In this document: positions 61,891 to 64,000 of the stretch, piece after piece | How the letters are laid out: each line of letters opens with the position of its first letter | How positions within the stretch are numbered: the first letter of the stretch is position 1 | NCBI RefSeq assembly: GCF_008831285.2 | Contig: NC_045145.1 | Span: 14,462,040 to 14,526,039, forward strand | Origin: Nymphaea colorata | Lineage: Eukaryota > Streptophyta > Magnoliopsida > Nymphaeales > Nymphaeaceae | Direction: 5' to 3' | Length of the DNA: 64,000 nucleotides | Made by a program: the position numbers and the translations under genes | Notes under the pieces: model-generated | The model's input: only the letters and a program-made list of their open reading frames with translations | Told to the model about the DNA's origin: nothing | The model's database searches: none

Positions 61891-64000
61891 TCCGCCGTTC
61901 CTTTTTTCGGTGCATCCCGTCTTTCAGGAGGACGTACATGTATAAGACAACAATTTTTTAAATTAAAAATAATAATAAATTTGAGGGACCACATCTATAA
62001 AATGATTAGCAACGACATTTTTTAAATTAAACATATCGTATTTCCAATTTTTTATGCGAAAAAAAATTGTCCAAAGCTCTAGATAATATTGTGAACACGG
62101 TGGACATGTACCTGCCACACGTCCAGGTGGTACGGGACTCACTAGCCGCCTCTTAAGAGAAAAGGGAAGCGCTTTTGGTCCTACACAAGTTAATCATTCT
62201 ACGCGCGTGGGTACTTCTGGTGGTGTCCGAGCACAGGATCAAGATCAAGAGAATTACGCTGACATTGTTCCATCACACCATTAGAAAATCGTCGATATTG
62301 ATCAAAAATTAACTGTGCGAAAAAGTTGAGATTTTCTCTCTTAAACAATAGAAATTCAAGAAAAAGAAGCCCTTAATACTTCCATTTCCATTCTTGTATA
62401 AAAAAAAATCTCTTTTATTAAAAGCCTACGTAAAGGCATTTACCAAACGCATTAATTCATAAGTGGATCGCATGATAGATGGTTAATTTAGTGTTCCTAC
62501 CATCCAATCATTCCTATGAGAAAGCCAATGCTTTTACATGCTCAAAACACTATCACAAACTTCAAATTGTTGAAAGTAACTGTAGAATTTAGATTGTTGG
62601 ACTTATACGATCTATGATTATAACTTTTGATGCCGCAAATTCAAGTCATTGAGTTAGATGTGTCGGTCATCTCAACAACTCTACCTAGACATTTAGCAAT
62701 AAGGACACTTTGTGAATGTTTGACACAAATTTATGAAACAATGGTTCTCTAAATCTGTATTAATTTTTGTGACAGATTTATGTAATATTCATTAAGTGTT
62801 TCTACTAAGTGTTTCTACTGTCAAACGGCCCTTACAGTTCTTATATTCTTATATACTAGCAATGTCTATGCGTGTACACTGTGAAGGCTCTTTATCTTGG
62901 TCCATTAAGATATTTCTCACTATCTTCAAACCAACTGTTGGTACGCCCATCTCAACTTAATATATAACCTAAAAGCACCGTAGAGGAAAAAGTGGCCCAT
63001 AAATATGTTTTGGGCTATCATATATCACGATGAAGTCCATACATAATTGCATTCCTAACACAGCAGAAAATTCGGTCTTAACAAACCTGACGAAACATTA
63101 AGGAAATTCCTAAAACCTTCAATAACAGTGTATAATATATAGTTGTTCTTTTTCTTGGTGGCTACATTTTTTTGTTTTTTCTTTTTCTGCACAATTAAAA
63201 TTTAAAAAGGTCCTGTTCACCAACCCGCGTCGGATCAGTTAAAACCTAGTTCAAGGTCATTCAAGAAATTGCATGGTTAAACAATTCAAGAAATTGCATG
63301 GTTAAACAAATTGACCATCTCAGTTACCATGAAACGGTTAGATTCTCTTCAATTATAAGAAGCAGTGGGCGGAGCCATATGTTGGCAGTTGCCCACACAG
63401 CCCCTCAAAGTTTATTTATCTTCATAAATTGGTGTGAACACCTTCAAATATTTGCATGATTATACTACCAAAAATTATAGAAAGTGTAAATAATGAACAA
63501 AACCTTCATCTCGAGAAACCATTCACTGGATTAAGGCGAACAATAATGGTTGGAAGTGGGTGAAAGTGATGATGTTCTTCTAAAGCTCTGTACTAGCCAA
63601 GGTACGTCTGCCTTTTCCATTGTCGGCCCCCACATGAAACTGAGATTCAGTATCCTCCTAACCACTACTATTTCCCACTAGGAATAACTGAAAAGGTTTG
63701 TTTGATGATAATAATCAATTTTCTTAATGGAGGCCTTAGAATCACATGGGATGTTATTTGCCGTAATCTTTCTTATGGGGACAGATCTTTCCTCACTTCA
63801 TTTTGTCCTCTCCGTCCCTCGGAGAGAAAAACAGAGCAACTTGGAACCATACCTTCCTTCTGTTGCTGGTACAATGACATGCAGAAAGCGTCCGATCACA
63901 GAGGACGGGTCGGTACTCAAAGGACATGCAAACAAGACAAAGAAGAAGCCAGTGAGAGAGATAAACCAAACCTCTCCATGTTAATTAACTCTTACTGTAG
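61891..64000. other. Right-hand end of window, no recognised gene
   Basis: AT-rich DNA. The block CAAGAAATTGCATGGTTAAA is tandemly doubled at about 63263-63308. A plus-strand frame at 63727-63984 begins with an ATG but has no recognisable domain; it could be a first exon of something beyond the window. Confidence 0.4.

Noticed and set aside
1-64000. CRISPR arrays, bacterial operons, LTR retrotransposons, rRNA genes
   Set aside because: No regularly spaced short identical repeats with unique spacers, no paired long terminal repeats with primer-binding site, and no reverse-transcriptase or rRNA sequence seen.

Overview
This is nuclear DNA of a flowering plant. It has spliced genes with GT-AG introns, AT-rich intergenic DNA full of microsatellites and small repeats, and plant-specific SAUR genes. 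Nothing in the sequence fixes the species.

Layout. (1) 1-5934, plus strand: the 3' part of the Golgi golgin gene CASP, ten exons in the window, 5' end outside. (2) 7327-21181, minus strand, convergent with CASP: a complete 18-exon gene for an ATAD5/ELG1-type AAA+ protein (PCNA unloader, RFC-like). I traced every splice junction and the frame stays open for 1294 codons. Its introns hold a six-copy tandem repeat of about 250 bp, a MITE-like element, a coding-like remnant and a TA/TG microsatellite. (3) 23-62 kb: an array with four intact intronless SAUR (auxin-responsive) genes, all on the minus strand, at 25.3, 35.3, 47.5 and 56.9 kb. The rest is intergenic DNA with tandem repeats, a 2.4-3.5 kb segmental duplication, dispersed AT-rich elements and a few gene fragments.

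Most interesting feature. Between and around the SAUR genes, always on the plus strand, a short GC-rich element recurs seven times (about 23.15, 28.54, 33.51, 38.83, 43.73, 51.12 and 61.75 kb). Its core resembles TGTGGCGCCCCGCATTTC. In most copies a G-rich stretch 20-150 bases upstream is complementary to it. The stem sequence differs between copies while pairing is kept. This looks like a tandem family of hairpin RNA (MIRNA-like) genes that was duplicated together with the SAUR genes. The 3' arms show a weak by-eye likeness to the miR482/2118 superfamily. Nothing here proves transcription or processing.

How the parts relate. CASP and ATAD5 are unrelated single-copy housekeeping genes that end towards each other. 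The SAUR genes are paralogues expected to act in auxin-driven cell expansion. They share a TATA box 90-165 bases upstream of the ATG, a CT-rich leader and the same N-terminal extension.
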